Shown here piece after piece: positions 1-8,522 of a DNA stretch of 35,260 nucleotides (its first letter is position 1; each line of letters opens with the position of its first letter). The stretch is from Haliea sp040222615 (GTDB taxonomy: Bacteria > Pseudomonadota > Gammaproteobacteria > Pseudomonadales > Halieaceae): positions 1 through 35,260 of the forward strand of contig NZ_JAVKCQ010000066.1 in NCBI RefSeq assembly GCF_040222615.1, given 5' to 3'. Below the pieces are notes generated by a model, which worked only from the letters and a program-made list of their open reading frames with translations, was not told where the DNA came from and did not search any database. A program made the position numbers and the translations under genes.

Positions 1-210
1 AACCCGGGCCGGTCGGGCGGCGGTCTTCTTGCGCGTGGCGGGCCGCGCCGGGGCGCCCCTGCCGTAGGCGCTTTCCGCCTCCGCGAGGGTGGGGTAGGAC
101 TTGTAGCGGGCATCCGGGAAGCCCTTGACCAGGCGCTCGGCCTCCGGCCAGCTGGTATAGATGCCCGGCGTCTTGCCGGTCCAGACGACGTAGTATTTTT
201 GCTTGGCCAT
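1..210 (-). CDS. RNase H-like protein, N-terminal viroplasmin domain (partial, runs off left edge)
   Basis: Only the first 70 codons are in the window. The start codon lies at 208-210 on the minus strand and the frame is open to base 1. The protein begins MAKQKYYVVWTGKTPGIY and continues with a compact segment (SWPEAERLVKGFPDARYKSY) that matches the caulimovirus viroplasmin/RNase HI N-terminal domain, a small fold that binds RNA-DNA hybrids in RNase H1 proteins. After about residue 50 there is a basic Ala/Pro/Arg/Lys-rich linker, as is usual between this domain and a catalytic RNase H domain. Whether the catalytic domain follows cannot be seen. Domain identity is fairly secure; full function is inferred. 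Confidence 0.75.
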   Translation of the reverse strand, partial: MAKQKYYVVWTGKTPGIYTSWPEAERLVKGFPDARYKSYPTLAEAESAYGRGAPARPATRKKTAARPARV

Positions 211-235
211 GGTGGGTCCTGATTGCGGGTCGGTA

Positions 236-1693
236 TCAGGCGAGATTGTACTCGTGCAACCCGCAGGAATCCTGTAATTGACAGAATTCCCGGAAATTCC
301 CCGGAAACAGGAACGGCGCGTGGCCGGAAGCATTGCGGTAGTAGCTGTGGCAGTCGCTGGCGCCCCAGGAAAACCGCGGAAACCGGTCGGCCATCCAGTC
401 GTTGTAGTCGGCAAATACGTCGCCGCGTACCTCCATCCGCGTGGCGCCGGCGGCGCACATCTCTCCCAGCAGTCTGACGATGGTGGCCACGCTACGTTCC
501 GCGGTCTTGAAGTAGGACACGTTCAGCACCAGGCCATTGGGGCCCACGGCGAAGAAATAGTTGGGAAATCCCGGGACCGAAATCCCCTTGTGGGCGCGCG
601 GATTGTCGGCCATCACCTCGGCCAGGCGGGTGCCGTCGCTGCCGGTAACCTCGATGCGGTCAAAGTCCAGGATCCGATAGCCGGTGCAGTAAATGATGAT
701 GTCGACGTCGATCTCGCGGCCGTCCGTGGTGATCAGCCCCGTGGGGGTGACTTCCCGCAACCCGGCGGCGACCAGCTCCACATTGTCCCGGTTCAGGGCC
801 GGGTAGAAATCGTCGGACACCTGGCCCCGTTTGCAGCCGTAGCGGCTGTCCGGGGTCAGCTGCCGGCGCAGCTCGGGATCGTCGATGCTGCGGGCAATGA
901 ACTTCCGCACCACGTTTTCGAACTGGTCCATGCGCTTGTGGCCCAGGGTTACCGCGTATTCCACCTGGCCCATCAGCGCATTCTGCCATTTCCGCAACAG
1001 CGTGATCAGGACAGGAAAGCGCCGGGCAAGGCGTCGTTGCCAGGCTGGATAGGGTTTCTTGCCGCGGGACATGACCCAGTTGGCGGAGCGCTGCAGCACC
1101 GTCAGCTGCCCGGCTACTTTGGCGACTTCAGGGACAATCTGTACCGCACTGGCCGCCGAGCCGATGATGGCGATACGCTTGCCGGCGAGTTCCACCGCGT
1201 GGTTCCAGCGGGTGCCGTGCCAGCTGTCGCCCCGGAACAGGTCCATTCCCGGGACATCGGGAAACAGCGGCGTGTGCTGGTTGCCCATGGCATTGATGAC
1301 TACGTCATATTCCAGCGTCTCGCCGCTTGCGGTAGTCAGTTGCCAGCCACCCGCGGGCAGGAACCGGGCGCTGGTGATGCGGGTGTTGAGCCGCAGGTGT
1401 GGGTCCAGCCCGAACTCGCTGGCGCAGCGCGCCAGGTAAGCCTGGATTTCCGGTTGGTCGACAAAGCTGGCAGTCCAGTCCGGATTGGGGGCGTAGGAGA
1501 AAGAGTAGGAGTGTGCCCAGACATCGCAGGCCAGGCCGGGGTAGGAGTGCAGGCGCCAGGTGCCACCGGGCGCGTCCAGGGCGTCAAAGATCGTAATGTG
1601 CTGAAAACCCTGGCGCAGCAGCTCTCTGCCACTGGCGATACCGGCGGGACCCGCGCCGATCACGGCGACCCGCAGACTGGATGGATCTGGCAT
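236..1693 (-). CDS. Flavin-containing monooxygenase, Baeyer-Villiger type
   Basis: 485 aa, a normal length for a class B flavoprotein monooxygenase. Residues 13-18 (GAGPAG) form the FAD Rossmann motif, followed by the acidic strand end and GGTW around 43-46. The type I Baeyer-Villiger fingerprint FxGxxxHxxxW is present at 153-163 (F153, G155, H159, W163), with Asn where Pro/Asp is usual next. A second nucleotide-binding motif, IIGSAASAVQ, lies at 176-185. The enzyme should use NADPH and O2 to convert ketones to esters or lactones; the substrate cannot be told. It is cytosolic and divergent from the DUF3604 gene, from which a 149-nt intergenic region separates it. The start is the ATG at 1691-1693. 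A related N- or S-oxygenating flavin monooxygenase is the alternative. Confidence 0.88.
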   Translation of the reverse strand: MPDPSSLRVAVIGAGPAGIASGRELLRQGFQHITIFDALDAPGGTWRLHSYPGLACDVWAHSYSFSYAPNPDWTASFVDQPEIQAYLARCASEFGLDPHLRLNTRITSARFLPAGGWQLTTASGETLEYDVVINAMGNQHTPLFPDVPGMDLFRGDSWHGTRWNHAVELAGKRIAIIGSAASAVQIVPEVAKVAGQLTVLQRSANWVMSRGKKPYPAWQRRLARRFPVLITLLRKWQNALMGQVEYAVTLGHKRMDQFENVVRKFIARSIDDPELRRQLTPDSRYGCKRGQVSDDFYPALNRDNVELVAAGLREVTPTGLITTDGREIDVDIIIYCTGYRILDFDRIEVTGSDGTRLAEVMADNPRAHKGISVPGFPNYFFAVGPNGLVLNVSYFKTAERSVATIVRLLGEMCAAGATRMEVRGDVFADYNDWMADRFPRFSWGASDCHSYYRNASGHAPFLFPGNFREFCQLQDSCGLHEYNLA

Positions 1694-1842
1694 GCTGTCA
1701 TCCTTGTGTTTTTACCCGAGTCTTGCATCTAATCCGGGGTCGGGCAATATGTGGGGGCAGGTCTCTCATTGGTGCAGCCCGTTCGGTACAACAATGCAAG
1801 ACCCGGTCCCACTTCTGCATCTGATAACAACAGGAAAACGCC

Positions 1843-3687
1843 ATGAGACCTTGGTTACCGCTGGTACTACTCCTGCCTCTGGCTTCCGCGGCCCAGGAAA
1901 AACAGCTGCTGTGGGGCGACACCCACCTGCATACCACGTTCTCCTCGGACGCTTTCGCCAACAACAACCTGCTGGCAGACCCCGACACGGCCTACCGCTA
2001 TGCGCAGGGACTGCCGGTCATCCATCCCTATCACCGGGCCCGGGTGCAGATTGAAACGCCTCTGGATTTCCTTGTGGTCTCGGATCACGCGGAGTACCTG
2101 GGGGTTATCAGGCACCTGTACTTCAGCGGAGCAGAGGGCGTTGCTACGGGGGTGGTCGACAAAATGAAAGCCGGGTTCGTCGGCTGGCTGCTGCGTCGGC
2201 GGGTGGATGCCGGGCGCGGCAGCGAGCTGTTCGTCTCGGTACTGCCGGAGGCGGATGCGGACCCCCGGGCGGCGGCAGCCGAGACCCTGGGCTCGAGCAT
2301 GATCCCGCCGCTACCCGAGGTCGAAGCCGATACCTGGCGCCAGATCACGGACGCCGCCGAACGCTACAACGATCCCGGTCGTTTTACCACGATGATCGGC
2401 TGGGAGTGGAGCTCCATCCCCGGTGGCGCCAATCTGCATCGCGTGGTGATTACCGACGGCAATGCCAACAGCGCACAGCAGTACCAGCCCTTCGGGCTGG
2501 ATGACAGCCCCTACCCGGAAGACCTGTGGCAGTGGCTGGCCGAAACATCCGCCGCCACCGGCGATGACTTCATCGCCATCCCGCACAATTCCAATATCTC
2601 CAAGGGTTTCATGTTCGACGAGCAGACCCTGCGCGGTGAGCCGGTGGGCAAGGAGTGGGCGGAGGTGCGCAGCTTCTGGGAGCCGGTCGCGGAGATTACC
2701 CAGATCAAGGGCGATTCCGAGACCCACCCGGCCCTGTCCCCCGCGGACCCGTTCGCCGACTTCGAAACCTATCCCTTTTACATCCAGCAGGGCACCAGTG
2801 AATATCTGCCCCGGGCGGGTGATTACCTGCGCCCCGCGCTCCTGCGAGGACTGGGCCTGGAAGCTGCGATCGGCGTCAACCCCTACCGTCTCGGCTTTAT
2901 CGGCTCGACCGATTCCCACACCTCGCTGCCCTCGGCGGAAGAGCGCAACTTCCACGGCAAACTGGCCACCGACTCCATTCCCGAGAACAAGAACAACCGC
3001 TGGGACGGCGGCGAAGGCCCCACCGGCTGGGCCATGTCGGCGTCGGGGTTGGCGGCGGTGTGGGCAGAGGACAACAGCCGCGAATCCATTCTCGAGGCAT
3101 TGCGGCGGCGGGAGGTCTATGCGACGACGGGCCCGCGTATCGGGGTGCAGCTCTATGCCGGCTGGAACCTGCCCGTGGTCGCTGTGGACGGTGTCGATGA
3201 CTGGCGGGCAGCCGCCGCCGCGGGGGTGCCCATGGGGGGCACCCTGCCGGAACAGGCTCAAGCGGGCCTGGCGCCGCAGATTCTGGTGCAGGCCACGCGC
3301 GACCCGCTGGGTGCCAACCTGGACCGGATCCAGGTGGTGAAGGGCTGGATCGACTCCGCGGGCGAGACCCATGAGCGCGTCTACAATGTGGCCTGGTCCG
3401 GAGAGCGCAACGAGGTGAGCGGGCAGCTGCCGCCGGTGGGCTCGACGGTCGATCTGGCCACCGGGCAGTGGGACAACAGCATCGGCGAGCCCCTGCTGGC
3501 AGCCCTGTGGCAGGACCCGGACTTCGATCCGGCACAGACGGCCTTCTACTATGTGCGGGTGCTGGAGATACCGACGCCGCGTCACTCACTGCTGGACGCC
3601 ATCGCCCTGGGGCAGGATGACGCCGCGGGCAAGCCCGCCACGCTGCAGGAGCGCGCCTATACCTCGCCGGTGTGGTACTCGCCGTGA
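1843..3687 (+). CDS. Exported DUF3604 domain protein
   Basis: 614 aa with a short Sec signal peptide (RPWLPLVLLLPLASA, cleavage near residue 17). The mature protein starts with WGDTHLHTTFSSDA; the HxH pair (H28, H30) is a PHP-like metal-binding motif and is typical of DUF3604. Later motifs include VSDHAEYLG, GWEWSS and GFIGSTDSHTS, again with His/Asp residues suited to a metal centre. The family is a widespread set of periplasmic or secreted putative metallohydrolases without an agreed substrate. The start is supported by AGGA 8 nt upstream. It is transcribed alone, divergent from the monooxygenase and convergent with the patatin gene. Family assignment is strong; function is unknown. Confidence 0.88.
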   Translation: MRPWLPLVLLLPLASAAQEKQLLWGDTHLHTTFSSDAFANNNLLADPDTAYRYAQGLPVIHPYHRARVQIETPLDFLVVSDHAEYLGVIRHLYFSGAEGVATGVVDKMKAGFVGWLLRRRVDAGRGSELFVSVLPEADADPRAAAAETLGSSMIPPLPEVEADTWRQITDAAERYNDPGRFTTMIGWEWSSIPGGANLHRVVITDGNANSAQQYQPFGLDDSPYPEDLWQWLAETSAATGDDFIAIPHNSNISKGFMFDEQTLRGEPVGKEWAEVRSFWEPVAEITQIKGDSETHPALSPADPFADFETYPFYIQQGTSEYLPRAGDYLRPALLRGLGLEAAIGVNPYRLGFIGSTDSHTSLPSAEERNFHGKLATDSIPENKNNRWDGGEGPTGWAMSASGLAAVWAEDNSRESILEALRRREVYATTGPRIGVQLYAGWNLPVVAVDGVDDWRAAAAAGVPMGGTLPEQAQAGLAPQILVQATRDPLGANLDRIQVVKGWIDSAGETHERVYNVAWSGERNEVSGQLPPVGSTVDLATGQWDNSIGEPLLAALWQDPDFDPAQTAFYYVRVLEIPTPRHSLLDAIALGQDDAAGKPATLQERAYTSPVWYSP

Positions 3688-3721
3688 GCCTGTGCCGCAG
3701 CGCCGGGACGAATTCGCCAAC

Positions 3722-6121
3722 TCAAAGTTGCGCCGCCTCGGTTTCCAGCGCCTTGATCAGATCGCTGACCTCTCCAAGATGGGGTGCCTCCGCCTTGAGA
3801 ATGGCCAGGAACAGGGCTTTCTTGATTGCATCGAGGTCGACGCCCGCGGCAATCGCTTCGGGCACGGAACTGCCGACAATGTCTACCAGCCGCTCGGCAG
3901 CCGTGAGTCGACCCCAGAGATAGTCGTTCTCGCGAAAGCGGCGGGAGAAGAACGCGCCGAAATTGCCGAACTGCACGCCCTTTAACAGATCCCTCGCGCC
4001 GCCCTGGCGCAGGGTGTTGGCATCGTTGACGGCAATCCTGTCGACCTTGATTTCCTCCAGGGCATCCAGGTTCCGGTTCTGGGTCATGGGGAAGGTCAGC
4101 ACATCGTAGTGGGCGAAACCGAAGTAGGCGGCGAGCACCTCGCGTACCAGCACCATGTCTTCCGCCTGTGCGCACCAGGCGGCCAGTTCTTCGTCCAGGG
4201 CGGTGTCGAATGCCACCAGATCGAGGTCTTCCAGCAAGCGGACCAGAAAAGCGTTCAGGTGGTCTTCCTGCATGATGTTGCCGTTGCGCTGCAGCCTCAT
4301 GCTGCGCCAGTTCAGGTGTTCGCGGAGCTGTTCTGCGCGGTGGTACAGGCGCTGCTTGAGCCGGTCCAGGCGCGGATGCAGCTCTGCGACTGCGCTGACG
4401 CCCGGGTCGGTGTAGAGCTCGTTACAGCGCCGGATCAGCAGCAGGACCCGTCGCAGGCGGTGGCGAATGTCGTAGTTGCGCAGGAAAAGGACCCAGGGAG
4501 TTGCCTCCCGGTAGCGGGCGTTGCTCGAGGTTTCACCCATGGGCCGGATCCGCTTCATCCGCGCCCAGGCCTGTACCCGTGCCACCGCCTCCCCCCGCGT
4601 CAGGCCCCGGGTGCTGTGCTGGAACAGCACCGCAAGCTCGTCCAGCAGCCCCAGGACCTTGAGCCGCGTGTAACCCTCGTAGGCATAGCCGGCTTCGACG
4701 GCGGCGCTGGTGTTGGCATCGCTGCGCCAGCGGGCTATGGATTGTACATCCGGTGGTGCCGTCATCTCGGCGTTCAGGGTGGTTCCTATTCTGGCCAGCA
4801 CCTGGTCGCGAACGCCGTCCGCCACCTCGTGGTGCAGGTGCACCTGCTCGTTGAACTGGGCGATCCACTCCAGGTCGTCGCGAATCGGCTGGTGCCTGGG
4901 GATGCTGGACAGCGCACCCACGATGGTCTTGAAGAAGCCGGGGACCTCGTGGGCTACCGCGCGCTCTACCTCCGGATTGGGCTCCAGGTACACCAGTCGC
5001 CGGTCGGTCTGGCGGTGGGCTGGATGACGCTGGACGGCGTCGAGGGCCACTGAGACCGGCTTGTTCATCAGCACACTGCCGTCGATAAAGGCAGCGTCCT
5101 CCACGGTTTCTCCGGCGCGGCGCGAGGTCTTGAACTGGTCCCTGATAAACGCCTCGCGCCCGTCCCATTCGAGACCACGTTGTTGCACCAGGGTATCCAT
5201 TTCTGGAAGCCGGGCCGGCGGAAATGCCCCGGGAAAACTGCTGGTGGCCCTTGCGGCGAAGGCCAGGGACGGCAGCTGGTCACGCCCGAGCGTGGAAGTG
5301 CTTTCCCCGGTCTGGTTGAAGTGGTGGTGGAAGTGGAACATGTGACGGTGCTCCCGCTCGCGGATCTCGGGCGGATCGTGCAGCGGAATCGTTTGCGGCC
5401 GGCCCCAGAAATCCGTGGTGGTGACAAACAGCTCCAGTGGCAGGCCCGGAGGCAGCAGGGAGTGATGACAGCCGTCCTCCTCTTCGCCCATGGATTGCAG
5501 CGCTTCCAGCATCATCGCGCTCATGCGCGGACCGGAGAAGGGCGGTTCGAACCAGCGCGAGCGCATGAACAGCGACAGGTTAAGCAGGACCTCGGGGTCT
5601 TCGCCAACGATGCCGAGGCGGCGCTGCCGCCGGCGTTGGTGCAAGCGTGCGAGCCAGAACAGCGGCCGCATGTAGGCTTTGGACATGCGGCTGGCCCGCG
5701 CCTCTGGATCCAGCAACTCGTCGACGTCGGCCAGTTCCAGCCACAGTTTGCGATGGTCATCCAGGGACAGGTCGAAGGCCAGGGCCCGCGCCAGCATGAT
5801 GCCGTTGATGCCACCCGCGGAGGCGCCGGCGATGACGTCCACCAGCACCCGCAGGCGCACGGTGCCGCCAATCTGTTGCAGCAGCTGGAGGTAGACCGCT
5901 TCGGTGTCCAGTTCGCCGCGGTGGCGGGAGCCGTCGCCGTAGCTGGCGCCGGCGGCCGCGTCTTCGGGCAGGGCGTGGTAGGCACGCGAGGCGCGCACCA
6001 GTTTGAGAATTTCACGGGTAATGCCGTGCATGTAGACTGCGAGCGAGACACCGCCATAGCACACCAGGGCGAGACGCAGTTCCCGCTCCGGGATTGCGCC
6101 GGGTGTGTCGTCGTCAGTCAT
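3722..6121 (-). CDS. Patatin-like phospholipase, DUF3376 type
   Basis: 799 aa. The glycine-rich oxyanion loop is at 23-33 (GGVSLAVYMHG). The nucleophile elbow GASAGG has Ser101, and the second member of the Ser-Asp dyad is in FIDGSVLMNKP (Asp347-Gly348). Together these are a complete patatin acyl-hydrolase core. The long C-terminal half (about 450-799) is helical and lacks a known catalytic motif, matching the DUF3376 patatin-like proteins, which are larger than plain patatins. The likely role is hydrolysis of acyl esters in phospholipid or storage lipid. No signal peptide is seen, so it is probably cytosolic or membrane-associated. It converges on the DUF3604 gene with only 34 nt between stops. 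Confidence 0.9.
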   Translation of the reverse strand: MTDDDTPGAIPERELRLALVCYGGVSLAVYMHGITREILKLVRASRAYHALPEDAAAGASYGDGSRHRGELDTEAVYLQLLQQIGGTVRLRVLVDVIAGASAGGINGIMLARALAFDLSLDDHRKLWLELADVDELLDPEARASRMSKAYMRPLFWLARLHQRRRQRRLGIVGEDPEVLLNLSLFMRSRWFEPPFSGPRMSAMMLEALQSMGEEEDGCHHSLLPPGLPLELFVTTTDFWGRPQTIPLHDPPEIREREHRHMFHFHHHFNQTGESTSTLGRDQLPSLAFAARATSSFPGAFPPARLPEMDTLVQQRGLEWDGREAFIRDQFKTSRRAGETVEDAAFIDGSVLMNKPVSVALDAVQRHPAHRQTDRRLVYLEPNPEVERAVAHEVPGFFKTIVGALSSIPRHQPIRDDLEWIAQFNEQVHLHHEVADGVRDQVLARIGTTLNAEMTAPPDVQSIARWRSDANTSAAVEAGYAYEGYTRLKVLGLLDELAVLFQHSTRGLTRGEAVARVQAWARMKRIRPMGETSSNARYREATPWVLFLRNYDIRHRLRRVLLLIRRCNELYTDPGVSAVAELHPRLDRLKQRLYHRAEQLREHLNWRSMRLQRNGNIMQEDHLNAFLVRLLEDLDLVAFDTALDEELAAWCAQAEDMVLVREVLAAYFGFAHYDVLTFPMTQNRNLDALEEIKVDRIAVNDANTLRQGGARDLLKGVQFGNFGAFFSRRFRENDYLWGRLTAAERLVDIVGSSVPEAIAAGVDLDAIKKALFLAILKAEAPHLGEVSDLIKALETEAAQL

Positions 6122-6405
6122 GTGAGGTACTCCTTGAGTCTTCAGGCCGCCACCACCACGCGGTTCGCATACGGTCCGGTTGAGGCCCGCGATTTGACTC
6201 TGGCAATCACGCCAGAGCTACTGAAAGGATACCTTATCTGTGTTCAGGTACTTGCGCCAACTGTGGCCAAAAGTTCGCGCGGTATTAGCTTGATATTTGC
6301 TGGAGGTTGGTCGTGTTGCCCCGGAAATCCGTGGCTGGCCCGAGCCCAACGCCAGCAATATTCATGCAGGATAGTCTTGTCAAAGCAGCCGAACCGGGCC
6401 GGATC

Positions 6406-6981
6406 CTAATTGCTGTTGGCTGTTCGAAGATAGTGGAGCGCCTGGGTGACGATCATCCGCGCACAGCTGACGCTGGTCTCAAGGTCGAATTCAAAATTCA
6501 TCCGGTAGTAGCGCCAGCTGGACGCGCTCATGACGTAGCGCAGGTTTGCAGCGGTTTGGATGATCTCGTGCTCTGCGCAGTGGGGAAAGGCATCTGCCAG
6601 TACCTGCCGCATCCTCTCCAATCGTTCCTTTCCCGAAGTGCTTAGCACGCGGGGCAGTAAATCTGCGCTCAACAGCATCATCACCCGGCGTGGTTGCGCA
6701 TCAAGCTTTCTGTACAGCACGTCGACATAGCTCGGGAGCTCTTCCACGCTATGGGGGATATCCGGCAGGTCCAGCTCGCCGTACTCGCGGGTGGTGAATG
6801 CATTCAGGAATTCCTCCCGGCTTGTGAAGTGGCGGAACATGGTGCGCTGTGAGATATCGGCCCGTTCTGACACGAGCTTGAAGCTGATGTCATTGACCTC
6901 GATCGTTTCCGCGAGCTCGCGCGCGGCGTCCAGCAGCAGATTCCTGGTGAACGCGGCTTTCTTGCTGTTCAGTGTGTTCAT
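6406..6981 (-). CDS. TetR/AcrR-family transcriptional regulator
   Basis: 191 aa, the usual TetR length. The N-terminal DNA-binding domain covers residues 7-60, with the recognition helix and tail in ISQRTMFRHFTSREEFLNAF. The C-terminal part is a helical ligand/dimerisation domain of unknown specificity. The gene is divergent from the cupin gene, with 93 nt between start codons. That interval holds inverted and direct repeats overlapping a likely promoter, which fits autoregulation plus control of the cupin gene. Family assignment is firm; the ligand is not known. Confidence 0.92.
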   Translation of the reverse strand: MNTLNSKKAAFTRNLLLDAARELAETIEVNDISFKLVSERADISQRTMFRHFTSREEFLNAFTTREYGELDLPDIPHSVEELPSYVDVLYRKLDAQPRRVMMLLSADLLPRVLSTSGKERLERMRQVLADAFPHCAEHEIIQTAANLRYVMSASSWRYYRMNFEFDLETSVSCARMIVTQALHYLRTANSN

Positions 6982-6988
6982 CTTAAAA

Positions 6989-7035
6989 TGTCATATGCTA
7001 TGTCATATTGACTTATTCTATGACACTGCTAGTAT
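6989..7035 (+). promoter_or_regulatory. Putative TetR operator overlapping a sigma-70-like promoter of the cupin gene
   Basis: A perfect inverted repeat TGTCATA (7001-7007) / TATGACA (7019-7025) with an 11-nt spacer sits between the divergent genes. A further copy, TGTCATAT, begins at 6989. A promoter-like pair TTGACT (7008-7013) and TAGTAT (7030-7035) with a 16-nt spacer reads toward the cupin gene. Its -35 lies inside the spacer of the inverted repeat, so a bound dimer would block RNA polymerase. Repeats are read directly; the regulatory role is inferred from position. Confidence 0.55.
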
Positions 7036-7074
7036 TCAAGCCAGCCCCACGGAGAAATTACAGGAGACAGGGTC

Positions 7075-7515
7075 ATGGCGAGTCGATCTATCGTACAGCA
7101 CGCGAGTGACGGTGACTGGCTGAATGTGCTGGGCATGCAGATCAAATTCCTCTGTACCAGTGAGGATACGCAGGGGCGCTACTCCAGCATGCTCAATACC
7201 GTGCCCAAAGATTGCGGGGCTCCGCCGCACACCCATCCCTGGGATGAGGCGTTCTACGTGCTCAGCGGGCGCATTGAGCTCCGTATCGACGATAAAACCC
7301 ACGAGCTGGGCACCGGCGACTACGTGCTGGTACCGGCCGGTCATGTGCATGCGTTTACCGGGCTGTCCGACGAGGAGGGCCTGTTGATTGCCTATGAATC
7401 TCCCGGCAATTCCCATGAGTTCTTCCAGGAGATCAACGATACGGTCCGCTCGCTGCCTGACGATCTGGTCAAGATGCCGGGTATCGGCGAGCGCCACCAG
7501 GTGAGTTTTGTGTAA
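7075..7515 (+). CDS. Small cupin-domain protein
   Basis: 146 aa single-domain cupin. Motif 1 is visible as HTHPWDEAFYVLSG (two His and one Glu as metal ligands), and motif 2 contains PAGHVHAF with the fourth ligand His. The start is supported by AGGAG 8 nt upstream of ATG. Small cupins of this kind are dioxygenases, isomerases or ligand sensors; the sequence does not decide between them. Divergence from a TetR regulator suggests inducible expression in response to a small molecule, possibly the cupin substrate. A short GGTGC/GCACC hairpin follows the stop but has no T-run. Confidence 0.85.
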   Translation: MASRSIVQHASDGDWLNVLGMQIKFLCTSEDTQGRYSSMLNTVPKDCGAPPHTHPWDEAFYVLSGRIELRIDDKTHELGTGDYVLVPAGHVHAFTGLSDEEGLLIAYESPGNSHEFFQEINDTVRSLPDDLVKMPGIGERHQVSFV

Positions 7516-7588
7516 CTGGGTATCGGTGCTTTATCGCACCGCTTGAGAAGCAACAGGCCGAGATCAAAGCTCGGAAGGGGACAGCGCC

Positions 7589-8477
7589 ATGTACATCGAT
7601 ACCTTATTGACGTTCAGAAACCCGGTTCGCGAACAGATTCGCGGCAACAGCGGTCGAATCCTGCCACTGCTGACGGCCCTGATACTGGCGTCCCCTGGTG
7701 TGGAGGCCTCGGTGATGGCGATGGCTTCAGTTATGCCTCGCATATCCTGTCGGTTAACGCGGCAGGCCCCCGCAGCCCGCTGGTGGCTTTAAACGCTTCT
7801 GTAGACACCTGTTTTCGTGTCACCCAGGATACCAACGCGCGCATCAACGTTGCCCTGGAGGGCGATACCAATGCCGGGCGCAATTATGTTGGCTTACAGC
7901 TGGACGGGGTGGGTGATGAGGGTGGGTTTGAGCGATTGTATTCCACCCCTTCCCGCTTTGGCCCGGGGGAGCTGTCGGGGACAGACAGTCGGGAAATAAC
8001 CCTGCGCGAGGGTTTCACTTATGAGCTTTCGGGAGAATCCAGGGGCAGCACCCTGTACAGTGCCCCCACGATGGGCCGGCCCCGCCCTCCAGCTTGAGCT
8101 ACAGCCTGTTGACTACCCAGTCGTTGGCTGACAACTCGGCAGAGAACAGTCTCAAGCCCGGTGCCAGCAACTATACCGGCGTTCAGGGCACTCACTTTGC
8201 CCACCAGTTCCTGCTCGACAGCGATGAGGTGTCCGGCTTGGGGGGTGCTGCCGTCTGGTTGGACCCCGATCTCGGCCTGGATCCGTTTGGACCAGGGTTT
8301 ACTCTGGGGCTTCGTTTCGACACGCCTGATATGAACACGATCATGGTCACTCAGCAGCCATTGACCGCCATGGTTGGTGTCAGCGCAGTACCCGCGCCTG
8401 CCTCTCTCTGGCTGTTATTGATGGGAGTGGGAACGATGTTGCTGGCCGGGCGCGGGCGCCCCTCTGCCAGCGTCTGA
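7589..8477 (+). pseudogene. Exported PEP-CTERM-like protein gene with two apparent frameshifts
   Basis: Three pieces in successive frames read as one protein of about 295 aa. Piece one starts at ATG 7589 (AGGGG 8 nt upstream) and gives a signal peptide with hydrophobic core ILPLLTALILASPGVEA. Near 7700 the reading moves to the next frame (GDGDGFSYASHILSVN to SAPTMG, about 8073). Then a third frame runs from PAPPSSLSYSLL to the stop. The end, VPAPASLWLLLMGVGTMLL followed by RGR, is a PEP-CTERM-like anchor: motif, membrane helix, basic tail. Both shifts lie next to G/C runs. Either the gene is decaying or the assembly has indels; the sequence alone cannot distinguish these. The central domain was not recognised. 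Confidence 0.6.
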
Positions 8478-8522
8478 ATCGGGAATATCCTCACAATCAC
8501 ACATCACTCACGAGGGGCAATC

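Noticed and set aside
278..1732. Long plus-strand frame opposite the monooxygenase gene
   Set aside because: It is a shadow in high-GC sequence; its translation has no family features, while the opposite strand shows FAD and Baeyer-Villiger motifs.
2311..3585. Long minus-strand frame opposite the DUF3604 gene
   Set aside because: Composition is Arg/Gly/His-rich without motifs; the plus strand has signal peptide and metal motifs.
7526..7541. Terminator after the cupin gene
   Set aside because: GGTGC/GCACC forms a hairpin, but the stem is only 5 bp and no T-run follows.
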